From Cocos nucifera (Eukaryota; Streptophyta; Magnoliopsida; Arecales; Arecaceae): DNA of 64,000 nt. Below are positions 11,028-21,634 of the stretch, one piece after another (positions within the stretch are counted from its first letter, which is position 1; every line of letters starts with the position of its first letter). Location: assembly GCA_006176705.1 (NCBI GenBank), contig QRFJ01007203.1, forward strand, positions 1 through 64,000, read 5' to 3'. The notes beneath the pieces are model-generated. The model did not search any database, had not been told where the DNA came from, and saw only the letters and a list, made by a program, of their open reading frames with translations. The position numbers and the translations under genes are program-made.

Positions 11028-12314
11028 TTACGGTCGGGGAAGCACTACCCCTCCGAGTTCCTTCAGACGATAAGTTCTGGGTCGGATGACCTCCGTTACC
11101 TCATACAAACCTTCCCAATTTGGGGCGAGCTTCTCTTGACTCTGAGGCTGAGCGACAGCGGTTCGTCGGAGCACTAAGTCTCCCACTCTGAACGTCTTGT
11201 TTTTAACCCTAGAGTTGTAGTACCGAGCCATCTTCTGTTTGTAGGCTGCCATCCGGACGTGGGCTTCCTCCCTCTTTTCTTCTAGAAGATCGAGGTTGAC
11301 TCTAAGGTCCTGAGGGTTGTATCGCTCGTTGAAACCCACGACTCGTGCAGACGAAAGCTTAAGCTCGACCGGGATAACTGCCTCAGTACCGAAGGCCAAG
11401 GCGAAGGGTGTTTGTCCGGTTGGCACCCTTTGAGTAGTTCGGTATGCTCAGAGGATATGGTAGAGTTCGTCCACCCAGGCCCCTTTTGCCCTATTGAGTC
11501 TCGCTTTGATTCCTTGTAGCAGAGTCTGGTTGGTTATCTCAGCTTCCCCATTGGCCTGCGGGTGAGCCACTGATGTGAAGCGGTGGGAGATGTTTAGTCC
11601 TTCGCAGAACTCGATGAATCTCGCCCCAGCGAACTATCGCCCATTGTCGGTTATGAGGATTTGGGGCAGGCCGAATCTGTAGACTAGTGACTTTCAGATG
11701 AAGTCTTGCACCTTTGCCTCGGTAATCTTCATGAGTGGTTCGGCTTCGACCCACTTGGTGAAGTAATCGATTATGACCAGGAGGAACTTCCGTTGCCCAA
11801 ACGTCGTTGGGAAGGGGCTGAGTATATCCATTCCCCACTGCGCAAACGATCAGGATGAGCTGAGCGGAGTGAGTTCGGATGTCGGCTGCCTTTGCACGCT
11901 GGCATTCTTCTGACAGTAGTCGCACCTCTTTACGTATTCCACGGAATCGTGAAATGAAGTCGGCCAGTAGTACCCCTGCTGGAGTAGTTTTTACGACAGG
12001 GACCTGGCTCCTACGTGACTTCCGCAGAGTCCTTCGTGCACATCCCATAGCGCGAGATCGACCTCTGAAGGTTGGAGACATCTCAACAATGGGAGGGAGT
12101 ACGACCTCTTATACAACCTGCCTTCGTATAAGACGTAGCGAGAGGCCTGATTCCTGAGCTTCCGAGCTTCCTTTCGATCGCGTGGAAGGACCCCCTCTTG
12201 AAGGTAGGCAATCAATGGGTCGATCCAGCTGGGCTCGAATTCCATCTGCAGGATGGCCTGAGATTCCTCTATGGTCGGGCACTTCAAAGTTTCCAAAAAT
12301 ACTTCTTTGGGTAG
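11028..12314 (-). pseudogene. G1 integrase
   Basis: The N-terminal zinc region (about 12000-12300) contains HEGLCGSH and, in another frame, the CDYC pair. The catalytic core (about 11540-11890) reads GMDILS for the first D, ITDNG for the second, and GEAE for the E, all retained. The C-terminal domain (11028-11426) ends KELGGVVLPRP. At least one frameshift near 11990 and several in-frame stops split it. No chromodomain is visible, as expected for Tat elements. Residues 11028-11426 align well with the relic at 17749-18231. Confidence 0.88.
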
Positions 12315-12692
12315 TTAGGTCGGCGTTGAAGCGGCCAACTTGGAGAGAAGATCGGCTCTTGCATTTTCCACCCTCGGGATGTGCTGAATGTCAAAACTAT
12401 TGAAGGCCGGGATCAAATTCTTCACTTTCTCGAGGTATCTCACCATGCTTTCCTCCCATGCCTCATAGCCGCCGCCAACTTGACCAACCACCAGCTGGGA
12501 ATCGTTGTAGACTTGAAGACGATCTATTTTTAATTCTCTTTCTATCTTTAATCTGATGATCAGCGCTTCATACTTGGCCTCATTATTGGTCGTGGAGAAC
12601 TCGAGATGCAGTGCGTACTCTACGACGACTCTTTTGGGGCTGACCAAGACCAGCCCCGCACCGGCTCTAGTAGAGTTGGACGAACCATCCAC
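12315..12692 (-). pseudogene. G1 second RNase H (aRNH) of the Tat lineage
   Basis: This 125-residue open frame has the full RNase H catalytic set: D in MDGSS, E in NNEAKYEA, D in NDSQLV and D in ENARAD. It lies between the ordinary gypsy RNase H and integrase, where Tat elements carry an additional, plant/archaeal-type RNase H. The domain itself is uninterrupted; flanking pol is broken, so it is a domain within a pseudogene. Confidence 0.88.
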
Positions 12693-14153
12693 GTGCAGAG
12701 CCTAGGAACCTTCAGGAAGGTCGACGCTCTCTTCGAAGAGGATCGGCCGTGATAACTCGGCTTCGTTGAAGTTCGGCCTCGCTCTGGTGCCAGTTTCGCT
12801 CGACTCAAGCTTGGCTTTAACTGGAATGGTGCATTCTAGCACAAAATCCGCTAGTATCTAGACTTTGATCGCTGGCCTAGGCCGGTAGTTGACGTCGAAC
12901 TCTGTGAGCTCGATTGTCCATTTTGCGATTCTTCCAGAGGCATCTGCTCGATGGAGAACTACTTTTATTGGTTGGTCCGTGAGGACCGTTATGGTGTGCT
13001 CCTAAAAGTAAGGTCAGAGGCTCCTGACAGTAATTAGAAGATAGTAAGTCAGTTTTTCTTAGCTAGAGTACCTGATCTCTGCGTCCCTCAGAACTCGGTT
13101 CACGTAGTAGATCGGTCGCTGCGTCTTTGCTTCTTCCCTGACCAGGATTGCCGCTAGGGCCACCGGGGAGACAGCTAGATACAGGAACAATTCTGCCCCG
13201 GGTTCGGGCTTTGTCAGCAGTGGGGGCATGCTGAGGTAGTTTTTGAGCTCTTCGAATGCCTGTTGGTACTTCACCGTCTAGCAGAAGTCCTTCGATCGCT
13301 TGAGAACCTCGAAGAAGGGCATGCATCGTTCGGCCGACCTAGAGACGAAGTGATTTAGGGACGCCACCTTCTCGGCCAGGCATTGAACTTTCTTGATCGT
13401 CTTTGGAATGGTCATTTCTTGAATGGCTCGAATTTTTTGGGGGTTTGCCTCGATTCCGCGTCTCGACACCATGAACTCGAGAAATTTTTTGGAGGTTATA
13501 CCAAAGGTGCATTTGGTTGGGTTCAGTTTCATCTTATGCTTTCTGAGTGCACCAAAGGTCTCTTCAAGGTCGGTCAGGTGTTCTGTTGAAGTCCGATTTT
13601 TGACGAGCATATCATCTACGTACACCTCCATGTTGTGGCCGATCTGCTCCTTGAAGACCTTATTAACCAAATGCTGGTATGTTGCCCCTGCGTTCTTGAG
13701 TCCAAAAGGCATGACCCTATAGCAATAAAGATCTCGGTCAGTAATGAAGGCAGTCTTCTCTTCATCCTCGGGCGCCATGCGTATCTGGTTTTAACTAGAA
13801 AAGGCATCCATGAAGGTGAGGAGCTCATGGCCCGAGGTTGCATCCACCAGCTGATCGATCCTAGGTAGGGGATAGCTATCCTTCGGGCAAGCCTTGTTCA
13901 GCTTCTTGAAGACGTCGCACATCCTCCACTTGTTATTCGCTTTCTTGATAAGAACCACGTTCGAGACCTAGGTCGGATAATTAACCTCCCGGATGAGTCC
14001 AACTTTGATGAGCTTGTCTACTTCTTCGGTGATCACTTTCTGCCTCTCCGGGGCAAGATGGGGCAGCTTTTCTTTTATCGATCGGTGCCTCGGATCGATG
14101 GCCAGTCGATGTTCCATAACCTTGACATCGATTCCCGACATATCCACTGGGGT
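12693..14153 (-). pseudogene. G1 reverse transcriptase and first RNase H
   Basis: RT motifs are clear: KVGLIREV (near 14000), RMCDVFKKLNKACPKDSYPLPRID (13860-13930 region), FMDAFS and YRVMPFGLKNAGATYQ (near 13690-13730), and the catalytic YVDDMLVKN (about 13600-13630). The classical gypsy RNase H follows (13059-13274) with LYLAVSPVALAAILVRE. In-frame stops occur, for example within MDAFSS* near 13795 and after YPT near 13970. The enzyme converts element RNA to DNA. The linker 12693-13020 is poorly conserved. Confidence 0.9.
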
Positions 14154-14867
14154 CTAGGCGAAGACGTTCGCATTTTCTCTGAGGAAAGCGACGAGCTGCT
14201 CCCGAACCTCGACCGCCAAGTTGGAGCCGATCTGCACCACGTGCTCTGAGTTCCTGTCATTCAAGGGCACAGAGGCGAGGTCCTCCGCAGGCTCGCCCCA
14301 CTTCTCAGTGAGGTCGTCGCAGACGTCCAGTCCATCAACAAGATAAGGGTCGGGCTGATCTCCCTTATGTAGGGCGATTGAGTAGCAATACCTCGCCAGA
14401 GCTTGGTCTTCTCTGACTTCTTTGACCTCGTGACTCGTCGAAAACTTCATCTTCAAATAATAGGTTGATACTACCGCTCGGAGTGCATTTACACCAGGTC
14501 GGCCAAGGATCGTGTTATAGGCAGATGAGGTCCTTACGACTAGGAAGTCGACCCAAGCTTTGGCCAGCCTCGGGCGCTGCCCTGCCGCTATGGTCAATGT
14601 TATTATGCCTTCGACTAGTACGGCGTTGCCAGCAAATCCTTCCAGCGGAGAATTCATCGGCCCCAAGCAGTCGTCGGGCAGGGACATTTTTGAGAAGGCA
14701 TCGTAAAATAACACATCGGCCGAGCTTCCATTATCTACCAGAATGTGGCGTACATCGTAGTCAGCAATATTCAAAAAAATTACAACCGCATCATTGTACG
14801 AAAATTGGATTCCCTGACCATCCTCCTCGGTGAAGGCCATAGGCTCCACGATCCTCCGCCTCTTCAC
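14154..14867 (-). pseudogene. G1 aspartic protease
   Basis: A 237-residue open frame contains HILVDNGSSADVLF at about 14725-14765. The active-site triplet is D-N-G where most relatives have D-T-G or D-S-G. ILGRPGVNALRAV (near 14490) is the conserved second protease motif. Downstream the frame runs into the protease-RT linker (SEHVVQIGSNL...). It is the longest intact frame of the element; whether DNG would be active is unknown. Confidence 0.85.
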
Positions 14868-16436
14868 CGATCCTCCAGATCTGTTGGTCTCCCCTTGCTG
14901 AGGTCCCCCTAAGATTGTATTGATGACGCCAAGGGGCAGCCGATCTTCTTACTGGTTTTCTCCACTTGGCGGTAACGCTCTTGGCCGATCTTCCTTCTCC
15001 TCAGGCCGTCTTCGCAGAAATCAACTAAGTCTGCCTCGCCTGACGAGCTCTTCGATCTCGTCCTAGAGTTGGATGCACTCCTCAGTGTCATGACCATGGT
15101 CGCGATGGTAAAGGCAGAACTTATTGGGATTGCGCTAGCTAGGATGGGAACGCATTCTCTCCGATCTTAGAAGTCGCTCCCGGATCTCCATCAATACTTG
15201 AGTCTTCGGGATGTTAAGGGGGGCGTAGTTGTGAAATCATCATCGTCTGGGAGAACTTCGATGCTGGGGGGAACCTCGGCGTGCCCTTCCATCAGGGCTT
15301 CCCCGCCTCCGAGCTTGAGGAGTAGTCCGGGCTCGCCCACGACCAGGGGGAGTCTGGGAATGCGGCCGAACTTCAGTCCTCTTCCTTTCTTCGATGGACC
15401 TGCCTGGCCCATCGATTCGCCGCTTGTCATTGGCTTCATCGTCCTTAGCCTCGAAGGCCTCCTCTGCCCAAGCATAACTTTCGGCCCGAGCCAGCATGTC
15501 GGCAAAGTCCTTGGGATACTTCTTTTCCAGGGAGAACAGTAAGTCGTTCTTCTAAAGGCCATCTTTGAGAGCGGCCATGGCGACTGACTGGTCCAGGTCC
15601 TAGACCTCTAGTACAGCAGTATTAAATCGGGTGACGTAAGCCCGGATGGGTTTGCCATCCTTCTGCCTGATGGCCATTAAGGAATCCGAACCTCGATGCG
15701 GACGCCGACTACTGACAAAGTGGACCGCGAATTATTGACTCATCTGGTCAAACGATAAGATGGTATTCGGCTTGAGCGCCGAGTACCAATTCCTGGCGGC
15801 CCCTTAAGGATAGAGGGGAAAGCCCGGCATAGGATAGCGTCTGGTGCGCCATGGAGCCGCATCGTTGTCCGAAAGGCTTACAGGTGGTCGACCGGGTCGG
15901 TGGTCCCATCGTAGCTCTCGAACTGCAGGAGCTTGATGTTCGACGGGATCGATTTCTGCATGATTTTCTTACGAAAAAGAAGGGTCAGTGCAGATGTCAT
16001 TACTGCGTGAGGAGGGAGTGTGACGGAGTTCTTCGATTCGTCGGCTCATTTCTAAGAGCCTTTGATCCAGGAGGTCTTCGCGGTCTCTGATCTCCAAGGT
16101 CTTCTTGCCGAATGGGTGCAAAGCTTCACCCTGGGTCGAGCCGTGGTTCGAGCAGGGGCTCTCCCTCCGTTGCCTTCCTCTTTCGGGGATTGGAGGTCGG
16201 GTAGCCCATGTCGGTTGCCCCTGGACTGGGCCACACGGCTCTGGAGAATCCTACGCCGGTTGAGTTGGTACTGGGGTTTGCTAGTGCATGGCCTGCACCA
16301 CCTGCACTGCCTCCGTGAGACCACGAACCTGCTGGACGAGCAGGTTGAACTGCTCCGCATCCACCGCGGCTACAGAGTGAACCTGAGTCGCCGGGGCTGT
16401 AGCGGGAGCGGACGGATCTGAATGGGATCGGGCCAT
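14868..16436 (-). pseudogene. G1 gag
   Basis: The start is the ATG at 16434-16436, reading MARSHSDPSAP..., which leads into EQFNLLVQQVRGLTEAVQ, a typical opening of Tat Gag. An in-frame TAG follows after VQAMH. The capsid region (about 15190-15860) is spread over several frames. The zinc knuckle CLYHRDHGHDTEEC (about 15075-15120) is intact, and its neighbour IQL is followed by a TAG. Gag forms the cytoplasmic particle. Numerous stops make it non-functional. Confidence 0.85.
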
Positions 16437-16614
16437 GGAGGCCGTCGATCATCGGGTCGAGGCTCTCCTAGGGGGCATTTTTTTTTTGGAAAAGAATTCG
16501 AAAGAGGAAGAAGAGAGATCTCTGGAGTGGGAAGAGAGAAATCGTCGTCGAGCACTCCTTTAAGAACAAGGAAACCTCGGCTTCCTTTAAGAGAGAAATC
16601 ATCGTCGGGCCCGG

Positions 16615-16631
16615 CCCTCCTTCTAGCGCCA
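16615..16631 (-). promoter_or_regulatory. G1 primer binding site
   Basis: The minus strand reads TGGCGCTAGAAGGAGGG three bases after the 5' LTR end. The position and TGGCG start fit a tRNA primer site; I cannot name the tRNA with certainty. Confidence 0.75.
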
Positions 16632-16634
16632 ATC

Positions 16635-17438
16635 CGTTGACACAGAATCTGACCATCGTCGGAGTCTGCTGGAGTGGAGGTCGATGAGGTCGCCGTCGAG
16701 GACCTGCAAAATGAAGTCCCATCTAGAGACAGTAAGGGGTGGCTCCGGTAGGACCCTCCGACGATCAAGTTAGCGCCAACAGGAATGGAGTGCTCAGTGT
16801 GGAGTTCAATAGAGTTTTTAGGAGAAGAGAAGGGTTTTCAGAACCTAGCATAAACGTATCTGAAGGGTCCTTTTTATAGAGGGAGCTTGTCGTAACTGCC
16901 TTGATTAATGATTGTTGTAACTGTCCTGATCAATGTCGATCATTATTGACTTGATAAATGCCGATCGTTATTGACTTGATAAATGTCGATCGTTACTATC
17001 GTGTAATCGTTTAGTAGTGGGATCGCCTGCAGGAATCCATCATAAGAAGTTCGGCTTTCATGGAAGTTCGGCCATTGAGAAGTTTGACTGCTGGAGGAAT
17101 CCGCAAGGAGTCTGGCTTCAGTGGAAGCCCGTCCACTGAAGGAGTCTGAAGGAGCTCGGCAGCTAAGTAGTTCGGCTGGCTAAAGGGGGTGTCTGGGAGG
17201 AGTCTGGCTCCCGAAGAAGTCCGACCGAGGAGTAAGCTGAGAAGTTCGGACGAGGGACTGCTGCTGCGGAGTTCGGCCGGCTGAAGGGATGGCCGCTTGA
17301 GGAGTTCGACCACTGGACAGTTCGGTCGGCTGTAATAGTTCGGCCAAGACCCATCCGCTGAAGTTCTTCCGTGGCTACTGGCCGCATTAGGCTGGGCACC
17401 GAATTTGACTTCGGTAGGAGCGGGATTTATCCCCAACA
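16635..17438 (-). repeat. G1 5' LTR (804 bp)
   Basis: The direct copy of 9250-10053. The TATA-like sequence is at 16870-16879 (minus strand). The terminal base next to the primer site differs (CAACG instead of CAACA). Many differences from the other LTR are C/T or G/A. Confidence 0.93.
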
Positions 17439-17743
17439 AAAAAAAAGGAGAAGATCTCCAGATCCAGTCCGAGTGGATACCGATAGAGGCCAGGCGCTTG
17501 CGTGGCTAGATCTATAACCTTAGAGCTTCCGCAGGATCATCAATGGGTAATTAGATTACCCAAGATCAAGATAAAAATTAATTCAAAATTAATTTAGTTT
17601 TATTTTTTTAATTATCAAATTATAAATTAGATCTAAAAAAGTGTCAGATCTGATCTAGATCTGAGAGAAAATTTTTGAAATATGCCTCTCGATCCAATCA
17701 GATCTGAACGAATCTGACCTCAGGAAATATGGTTTTTCCTTCA
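17439..17743 (+). repeat. C2 3' LTR, second part
   Basis: This is the reverse complement of C1 LTR 4836-5130, including the shared segment with GCCAGGCGCTTGCGTGGCTA, and ends TTTTTCCTTCA. It resumes the LTR cut at 9249 by G1. Confidence 0.9.
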
Positions 17744-17748
17744 CATGG

Positions 17749-18231
17749 GTGGATGAGCTCCACCACGTACTTTGGGCCTATAGAACTACTCAAAGAATAC
17801 CAATTGGAGAGACTCCTTTTGGCTTCTCCTTTGGAATGGAGGCAGTTATCCTCATGGAGATCGAACTTCCCTCCCTAAGGGTTCAAAGCTACAATGACTA
17901 AGATAATTCGGAGTTGCTTCGAACAAACCTAGACCTACTTGAAGAAGTCTGAGAAAAGGCACGAGTAAGAATGGGAGCATATTAATATAGGGTGGTGTGA
18001 TACTATAACTCCCGTATTCAAGGCAAAGAATTCAAGGTTGGCAACTTGGTCCTACACCATGCTGAAGTATCGCAAGCAAATAAATAGGGAAAGCTATCTT
18101 CTAATTGAGAAGGCCCTTATTGAGTGGATGAAGTCATCAAACCTAGAACCTACTATCTGAAGTAGCTAGATGGAACTCACGATAACGGCCCTAAAACTCA
18201 GACAACCTATAGATGTATTATCAGTAAATAT
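17749..18231 (+). pseudogene. Old gypsy integrase C-terminal relic
   Basis: Conceptual reading starts WVDELHHVLWAYRTTQ, then IPIGETPFGFSFGMEAVI, and ends with KPRTYYLK and a TAG-rich tail. It aligns with G1's integrase C-terminal region but is more diverged, with at least seven in-frame stops in about 160 codons. It is probably the target into which C2 inserted and is the oldest layer on the left side. The upstream part should lie beyond C1/C2, off the left edge. Confidence 0.85.
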
Positions 18232-18450
18232 AAATAAACATTCTTAATGAAACTTCTCTTTTCCTCACCTAATAAATAAAGGCCTTTACTGAATGACACA
18301 ACATTCTCCTCGAAGGTGCTTTAATAAATACTTAAATTAAATCACTAGAGGCATATTATTTTATTTAATTACTTCTTATTTATTAAAAATTTAATACTCT
18401 CTAGTTTATTTTATAGATAATTGATAAATTAAATTTAATTAATTTGATTA
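18232..18450. other. AT-rich tail of the gypsy relic
   Basis: Very AT-rich sequence following the integrase stop. No gene, LTR boundary or repeat could be identified. Confidence 0.4.
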
Positions 18451-19980
18451 TGTGATGTGGACATGCAAAAAATAGTGGCGTCAAGCACTGAAATCAGCTG
18501 CATGCAAGAGAAAAAGGATGTGTGGAACATGATCAAATGGATCTACACGGTATTTAAGTAGCGACCCACAGTAAAGAAATAAAAGAGGATGCGGCATTAC
18601 AATAAAAGAAGAAACTATTTAGAAAATAAAAAAGGATGTGGGTGGCATTTGAAGGAAACAAATGTTTCTTTCTGGAAATAAACCGGTCTTTCACGTGAAA
18701 AAAGAAACAAGCCACATGGTCCATGCATGGCTCATAGGATAAAGAAGGCCGCCGGTGTTCACGCTACTTACCAACACAGTAACCACTGGTCTACTGTGGC
18801 TCATGGGAATAGGCAGAGGAGTCTTCATGTGGTGCGTGGAAAAAGAAAGTCGGTCCACATGTGCAGTAATATCTGGTCCATGCACAGTTTATATGCATGG
18901 TAAGATCTAGTTTCTTTCACAGGTTAGCAGGTGTGTTAGCGAGTCTTTGCAATGGTGAGCAGGTGCGTTAACAGGTGCGATGGGTTCGGTTACAAGCTGG
19001 TTTTAGCACGAAGTCACCCGAGCACTCCTAATCTAACATAAAATCTTCCAACGCCCTAGCCTCTCCTCTATTTAAATCCCTTCCTCATGCCACAATCAAA
19101 AGCAGCGGCCTCTTAAGCCTTCTCTCTCCCTCTCTCTTTCTTTCTTGTCCAAGTAGCCGTCCCCCCTTCTCTCTCTCACAAGCTCTCTCCCTTCTCTCTT
19201 CTTCCTTCTTTCTTCTTTCTTTCTTCTACAATCCTCAGCCTTCTACTTCTTCATAAAATTCTCTCTTCTTGCTCTTGATTCTTGCTCCAAGCTATTGGAA
19301 GGAAGTCCTCAAGCTCCAAAATGAAGGATTCAGTGAGAAGCATCCTCTTGGCCGGCTAATCATCACGTTCTCAAGAGATCAATGCAATCTTATTTTTGAC
19401 AGTATTTTATATTTCACATCTTTTGTATTATTTTTTAATATGCAATAAAAATTTATTTTCTTTACTATATCTTTTAAAACTTTATTTTTTTTGCATGAGA
19501 TTTTAATTTGAAATAGTTTACGACCCTTGAGACGAGCTGTGATCTATGGATATGATTTATACTTTTAAGATAGATTATTTTTAGGTTAAATTTCTTTTAC
19601 TGTATCTATATAATTTTGACTAGCCTATAACTTTAAGGGATGGATCGTGATCCAAAAGTTTGGGCCATGCTCTCTAAGATAAGTTATATCTTTGTTGATT
19701 AGATACTAATTCAAGGTATATTAAAAAAGATACCAAATGTCTAACAAGAGAGCAGTTGAGATCCTGAGAATCCACCTCCATATTTAATTTTAATCTTTAT
19801 ATTAATTAATTATTTATTTGCTTTATTATTAATATAAGTAGTCTTTTAATCATCATTTATTCTGCTTCTTAATTTAAAATTTAAATCTCTAAAAAATAAT
19901 TAACATGATCCCTGAAAATACGATTCTGACTCATCCTATCTATATAGTTTGAGTTAGATTTTATTTTTGACTATCTACCA
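18451..19980 (+). repeat. Probable Athila-like 5' LTR (A)
   Basis: The right end is set by the CTACCA terminus 14 bases before an Athila-type primer site. Inside are a TATA-like box (19069-19076), a CT-rich tract typical of a transcribed leader (19110-19236) and a long AT-rich R/U5. The left boundary is a guess at TGTGATGTGG; no second LTR lies in the window to confirm it. Confidence 0.5.
19069..19076 (+). promoter_or_regulatory. TATA-like box of the Athila-like LTR
   Basis: TATTTAAA in the context CTCTATTTAAATCCC, followed about 40 bases later by a long CT-rich stretch, resembles a plant core promoter with pyrimidine-rich initiator region. Confidence 0.45.
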
Positions 19981-19994
19981 TAGCGATTAAATTT

Positions 19995-20012
19995 TGGCAC
20001 CATTGCTAGGGA
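19995..20012 (+). promoter_or_regulatory. Athila-type primer binding site (tRNA-Asp)
   Basis: TGGCACCATTGCTAGGGA differs from the common Athila site TGGCGCCGTTGCCGGGGA by four transitions. It is spaced about 14 bases from the LTR end, as in that lineage. Confidence 0.65.
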
Positions 20013-20490
20013 TCATAATTTAGTTGTTTTGAATTTTTATAAAAGAATAAATAATTTTTAAAAATTAAAAAAATTAATTTTTTTTTGCACTGACATCGCA
20101 TAAGCTATTTAGGAGATTAGAGACCTAATTATAAATTCTAATAAGTAAAACTAATTAATTTAGGTTTGATTGTGTCACCTAACTTGGACATCTTGATCTC
20201 TTGCATTAATTTTCATAAATTACTTTAAAGGAATTTAACCTAACTAAATAAGATAAGATAGGAATTTCATCACCCTTTCTTGGCTCAAAAATAAATCATA
20301 ATCCTTTATATTGCATTAACCTAAGCTTTTAATTTAAAATCAATTAGATGTTGGCTCATGAAAAACTCGAGCTCACTAGGACAAGAAATCGCAAGAGTTG
20401 AATCAAATTAGGATTAGTCAGTTTGACTAATGTCTAAGAAAAATGGTTCAGGGATCATGTCCCTAGAAAGGTAGTTATTTAATTGATTCC
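20013..20490 (+). other. Leader of the Athila-like element, cut by S1
   Basis: AT-rich sequence after the primer site. A short frame begins MLAHEKLELTRTRN near 20350 and stops soon after; it may be the start of a decayed gag but I cannot identify it. S1's LTR begins at 20491. Confidence 0.4.
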
Positions 20491-21634
20491 TGTTGCCTAG
20501 AGGTAGCAACCGAAGAGGGAGGAGGGGGTTGAATTGGGTTCTTATAAAAGCTTTGGCCAAATTTAACTCTAAGCAATTATGTGCTTTGATTTTAATCTGA
20601 GTGGTGAGGATGAGATGTATATAATATGAGTAGCAGAATTAAGATAAAAAAATCAAACTATGAAAATAAAGTAAGAATTATAAGCATGCAAAGTATATAG
20701 AGAGATAGAAGAAAAGGCACAACACAAATACACAAAGATTTATAGTGGTTCGGAGCAACCCACTCCTACGTCCACTCTCCAAGCTTTTCTTGAAAATTTT
20801 ACTATAATCTATCCTTGATTATAGTGTGTTTGTTTTTCCAAACTCACAAACAAACCTAGTTGATTTTCATAGGAGCACCAACCAAAATCTAACACCGTTA
20901 GATTTTTAGGTTCACTAACAACCTAGGTGGTTTTTTGGGATCACCAACCAAAACCTACAATGTCCAATTCTAGGCTTGGACGGGCTTTCTTTCCCTCAAG
21001 AAACTTTAAAGAAAAGCAAATAATAACTTTATAATAGAAATTAAAATCTGATCCTATTGAAAAATAGTGTTTATAGAGATGTCCTGTATCTTGCCAGATT
21101 TTAGGACTTCTCAATTTTTTATGAGACGTCTCATCAGAACTATAAGACCTCTCAAGAAATCTGTAAGACCTTTTGCTCTCAGAGCACATAAATGAAGTTT
21201 CTGTCTCCTAAGAATGAGACATCTTGAGTTCAACTTGAGACCTCTCAAGATTATATTAGAATACTGTTTCATTATGCCAGACCACTCGAGAGATCTCAAA
21301 AAAAATCTGAGACATCTCGAAAAATTCTGACTTCATTTTTCTTCAATGTTTGACCTTTCAAACTTAAGTTTCTTGGCCCCAAACTCTTTTAAACATAATT
21401 GCTTCCTTAAATTTTAATTTCTCTTCTTTCAATCATACTTTCTTCATACCAAGCCATTCAAATATGTGTGAATTTGCTCTTTTAAGTATTTTAGCATAGC
21501 ATCTTGAAAAGATTTATTCTTGAGATAAATTCTTTATTTTGGATACTTAAAAAATTCTACACATTCTTGAAACACATGATTAGATACATAATATACTCAA
21601 TATTTTGGAATCATCAAAATCAATCTCAGGATCA
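20491..21634 (-). repeat. S1 3' LTR (about 1144 bp)
   Basis: On the plus strand it runs TGTTGCCTAGAGG... to ...CAGGATCA. It is homologous to 29619-31091, and both contain the shared block with 'ACTATAATCTATCCTTG' type sequence near the TGGTTC(A/G)G motif. A cluster of GAGAC(G/C/A)TCTC palindromes lies at 21121-21325, including the perfect 14-mer ATGAGACGTCTCAT (21121-21134). Confidence 0.8.

Larger units (their letters stand above)
9250..17438 (-). mobile_element. G1: full-length Tat-type Ty3/gypsy element
   Basis: Two 804-bp direct LTRs (9250-10053 and 16635-17438) flank, on the minus strand, primer site, gag, protease, RT, RNase H, a second RNase H, integrase, a hairpin-repeat array and a polypurine tract. 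PR-RT-RH-IN order defines gypsy; the extra RNase H between RH and IN is characteristic of the Tat lineage. The flanks are aaaga (9245-9249) and aaaaa (17439-17443), an imperfect target duplication in an A-rich stretch. LTR termini are TGTTG...CAACA, with one terminal base of the inner LTR copy mutated. The LTRs differ by roughly two dozen mostly transition changes in the first ~250 aligned bases. Confidence 0.93.
7106..17743 (+). mobile_element. C2: copia element, 3' end, split by C1 and G1
   Basis: Only the last 53 codons of pol, the polypurine tract and the 3' LTR are present. The rest should lie left of C1, outside the window. G1 (9250-17438) interrupts the LTR about 300 bp before its end. 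C2 and C1 belong to the same family: LTR starts (TGTTAGATA), ends (CCTTCA) and lengths agree. After C2 ends at 17743 the sequence enters an old gypsy integrase, which is the host of C2. Confidence 0.9.

Noticed and set aside
9245..17443. Perfect target duplication for G1
   Set aside because: The flanks aaaga and aaaaa differ at one base and lie in a purine-rich stretch, so I report the duplication only as imperfect.
19110..19240. CT-rich microsatellite-like tract
   Set aside because: Considered as an independent satellite or host promoter element, but its place after a TATA-like box and before an Athila-type primer site fits an LTR transcript leader.
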